A stretch of DNA of 6,057 bases from assembly GCA_021815655.1 (NCBI GenBank), contig JAKAGJ010000160.1, positions 1 through 6,057 on the forward strand, given 5' to 3'. Both the position numbers and the translations under genes were made by a program. The notes under the pieces are model-generated. The model was not told the DNA's origin. It did not search any database and saw nothing but the letters and a program-made list of their open reading frames with translations. Positions 5,622-6,057 of this stretch are shown here, piece by piece (the stretch's first letter is position 1; each line of letters begins with the position of its first letter). This DNA is from Deltaproteobacteria bacterium. Its GTDB lineage: Bacteria; Desulfobacterota; Desulfarculia; Desulfarculales; Desulfarculaceae.

Positions 5622-6057
5622 CGCGCGCGCCGAAGACGGCCGTGCCCACCCGCACCAGGGTGGCGCCCTCGGCGATGGCCGCCTCGAAGTCGCCGCTCAT
5701 GCCCATGGACAGCTCATCCATGGAGCCTGGCGGCAGACCAGGGGCCAGGCGTTGGGCCAGGCGGCGCAGGCCGGCGAAGATGGGGCGGGCCCGCTCGGGG
5801 TCGTCGAAAAATGGAGGCATGGTCATCAGGCCCTTGAGGCGCAGGCTGGCAAGGCCGGCCACACCCTGCACCAGGGCCGGAGCCTCCTCCGGCGCGCAGC
5901 CGGACTTCTGGGCCTCGCCGCCCAGGTTGACCTGCGCCAGTACCTCGATGGTCCGTCCCAGCTCGCGGGCGTGGCGGTCCAGGGCCTGGGCCAGCTTGAG
6001 GCTGTGCACGCTCTGCACCATGTCGAAGAGCTGGGCGGCCAGGCGGGCCTTGTTGCC
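5617..6057 (-). CDS. yggS: YggS/PLPBP family pyridoxal phosphate-binding homeostasis protein, C-terminal part, 5' truncated
   Basis: The minus-strand frame is open from the window edge (6057) to a TAG stop at 5617-5619, giving about 146 residues of a family that is usually 220-235 long. The start and the PLP-binding Lys of the N-terminal part are outside the window. The visible part begins GNKARLAAQLFDMVQSVHSL, matching the family stretch LQSNK...IHSVDS; the Met at 6019-6021 is internal, not the start. Further family signatures are QVNLGGEAQKSG, LKGLMTMPPFFDDPE, the SMGMSGDFEAAIAEG motif and the terminal VRVGTAVFGAR, which form the phosphate-binding side of the TIM barrel. The protein has no known enzyme activity and buffers intracellular PLP, affecting amino-acid pools. 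It is convergent with the molybdenum hydroxylase and is a housekeeping gene that likely marks the end of the catabolic cluster. Confidence 0.95.
   Translation of the reverse strand, partial: GNKARLAAQLFDMVQSVHSLKLAQALDRHARELGRTIEVLAQVNLGGEAQKSGCAPEEAPALVQGVAGLASLRLKGLMTMPPFFDDPERARPIFAGLRRLAQRLAPGLPPGSMDELSMGMSGDFEAAIAEGATLVRVGTAVFGARG

Noticed and set aside
5617..6021. A complete short gene starting at the Met at 6019-6021
   Set aside because: The frame stays open to the window edge and the upstream residues (GNKARLAAQLFD) match the YggS family, so the Met is internal and the gene is truncated by the window.

Overview
The window is a high-GC, densely coded bacterial segment with five protein genes and no RNA genes, insertion sequences or CRISPR. 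Periplasmic binding protein chemistry (Sec signal peptide without a lipobox) points to a Gram-negative host. The mix of a PaaK-type aryl-CoA ligase, a branched-chain-amino-acid-type ABC binding protein and a three-subunit molybdenum hydroxylase, together with recurrent ATA isoleucine codons in a GC-rich background, is reminiscent of Desulfobacterota (deltaproteobacterial) aromatic degraders such as the Desulfarculales. That placement is inference, not proof.

Layout: (1) 1-551, plus strand: C-terminal part of a phenylacetate-CoA-ligase-family enzyme, cut by the window edge. (2) 598-1785, plus strand: a complete periplasmic substrate-binding protein for a LIV/HAAT-type ABC importer; its permeases and ATPases are not in the window. 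(3) 1786-1846: a short intergenic gap with a strong 12-bp hairpin (1793-1821) that probably separates expression of the binding protein from the genes behind it. (4) 1847-2743, 2756-3229 and 3226-5610, plus strand: FAD subunit, 2Fe-2S subunit and molybdopterin subunit of a xanthine dehydrogenase/CO dehydrogenase-family enzyme in the coxM-coxS-coxL order, tightly spaced, the last two overlapping by 4 bp. (5) 5617-6057, minus strand: C-terminal two thirds of a YggS-family PLP-binding protein, convergent with the molybdenum subunit. Both stop codons lie in one small palindrome.

Working model (inference): an organic acid, probably aromatic or heteroaromatic, is captured by the binding protein, imported, activated to a CoA thioester by the ligase, and hydroxylated or reductively dehydroxylated by the molybdenum enzyme. 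The large subunit keeps the catalytic Glu and cofactor motifs. It lacks the form I CO dehydrogenase Cys loop and, by my alignment from memory, the purine-orienting Glu and Arg of xanthine oxidoreductase. The FAD subunit lacks room for the extra 4Fe-4S loop of 4-hydroxybenzoyl-CoA reductase. The substrate is therefore open and is the most interesting question here. A second notable signal is an abrupt change in alanine codon choice in the middle of the binding-protein gene.
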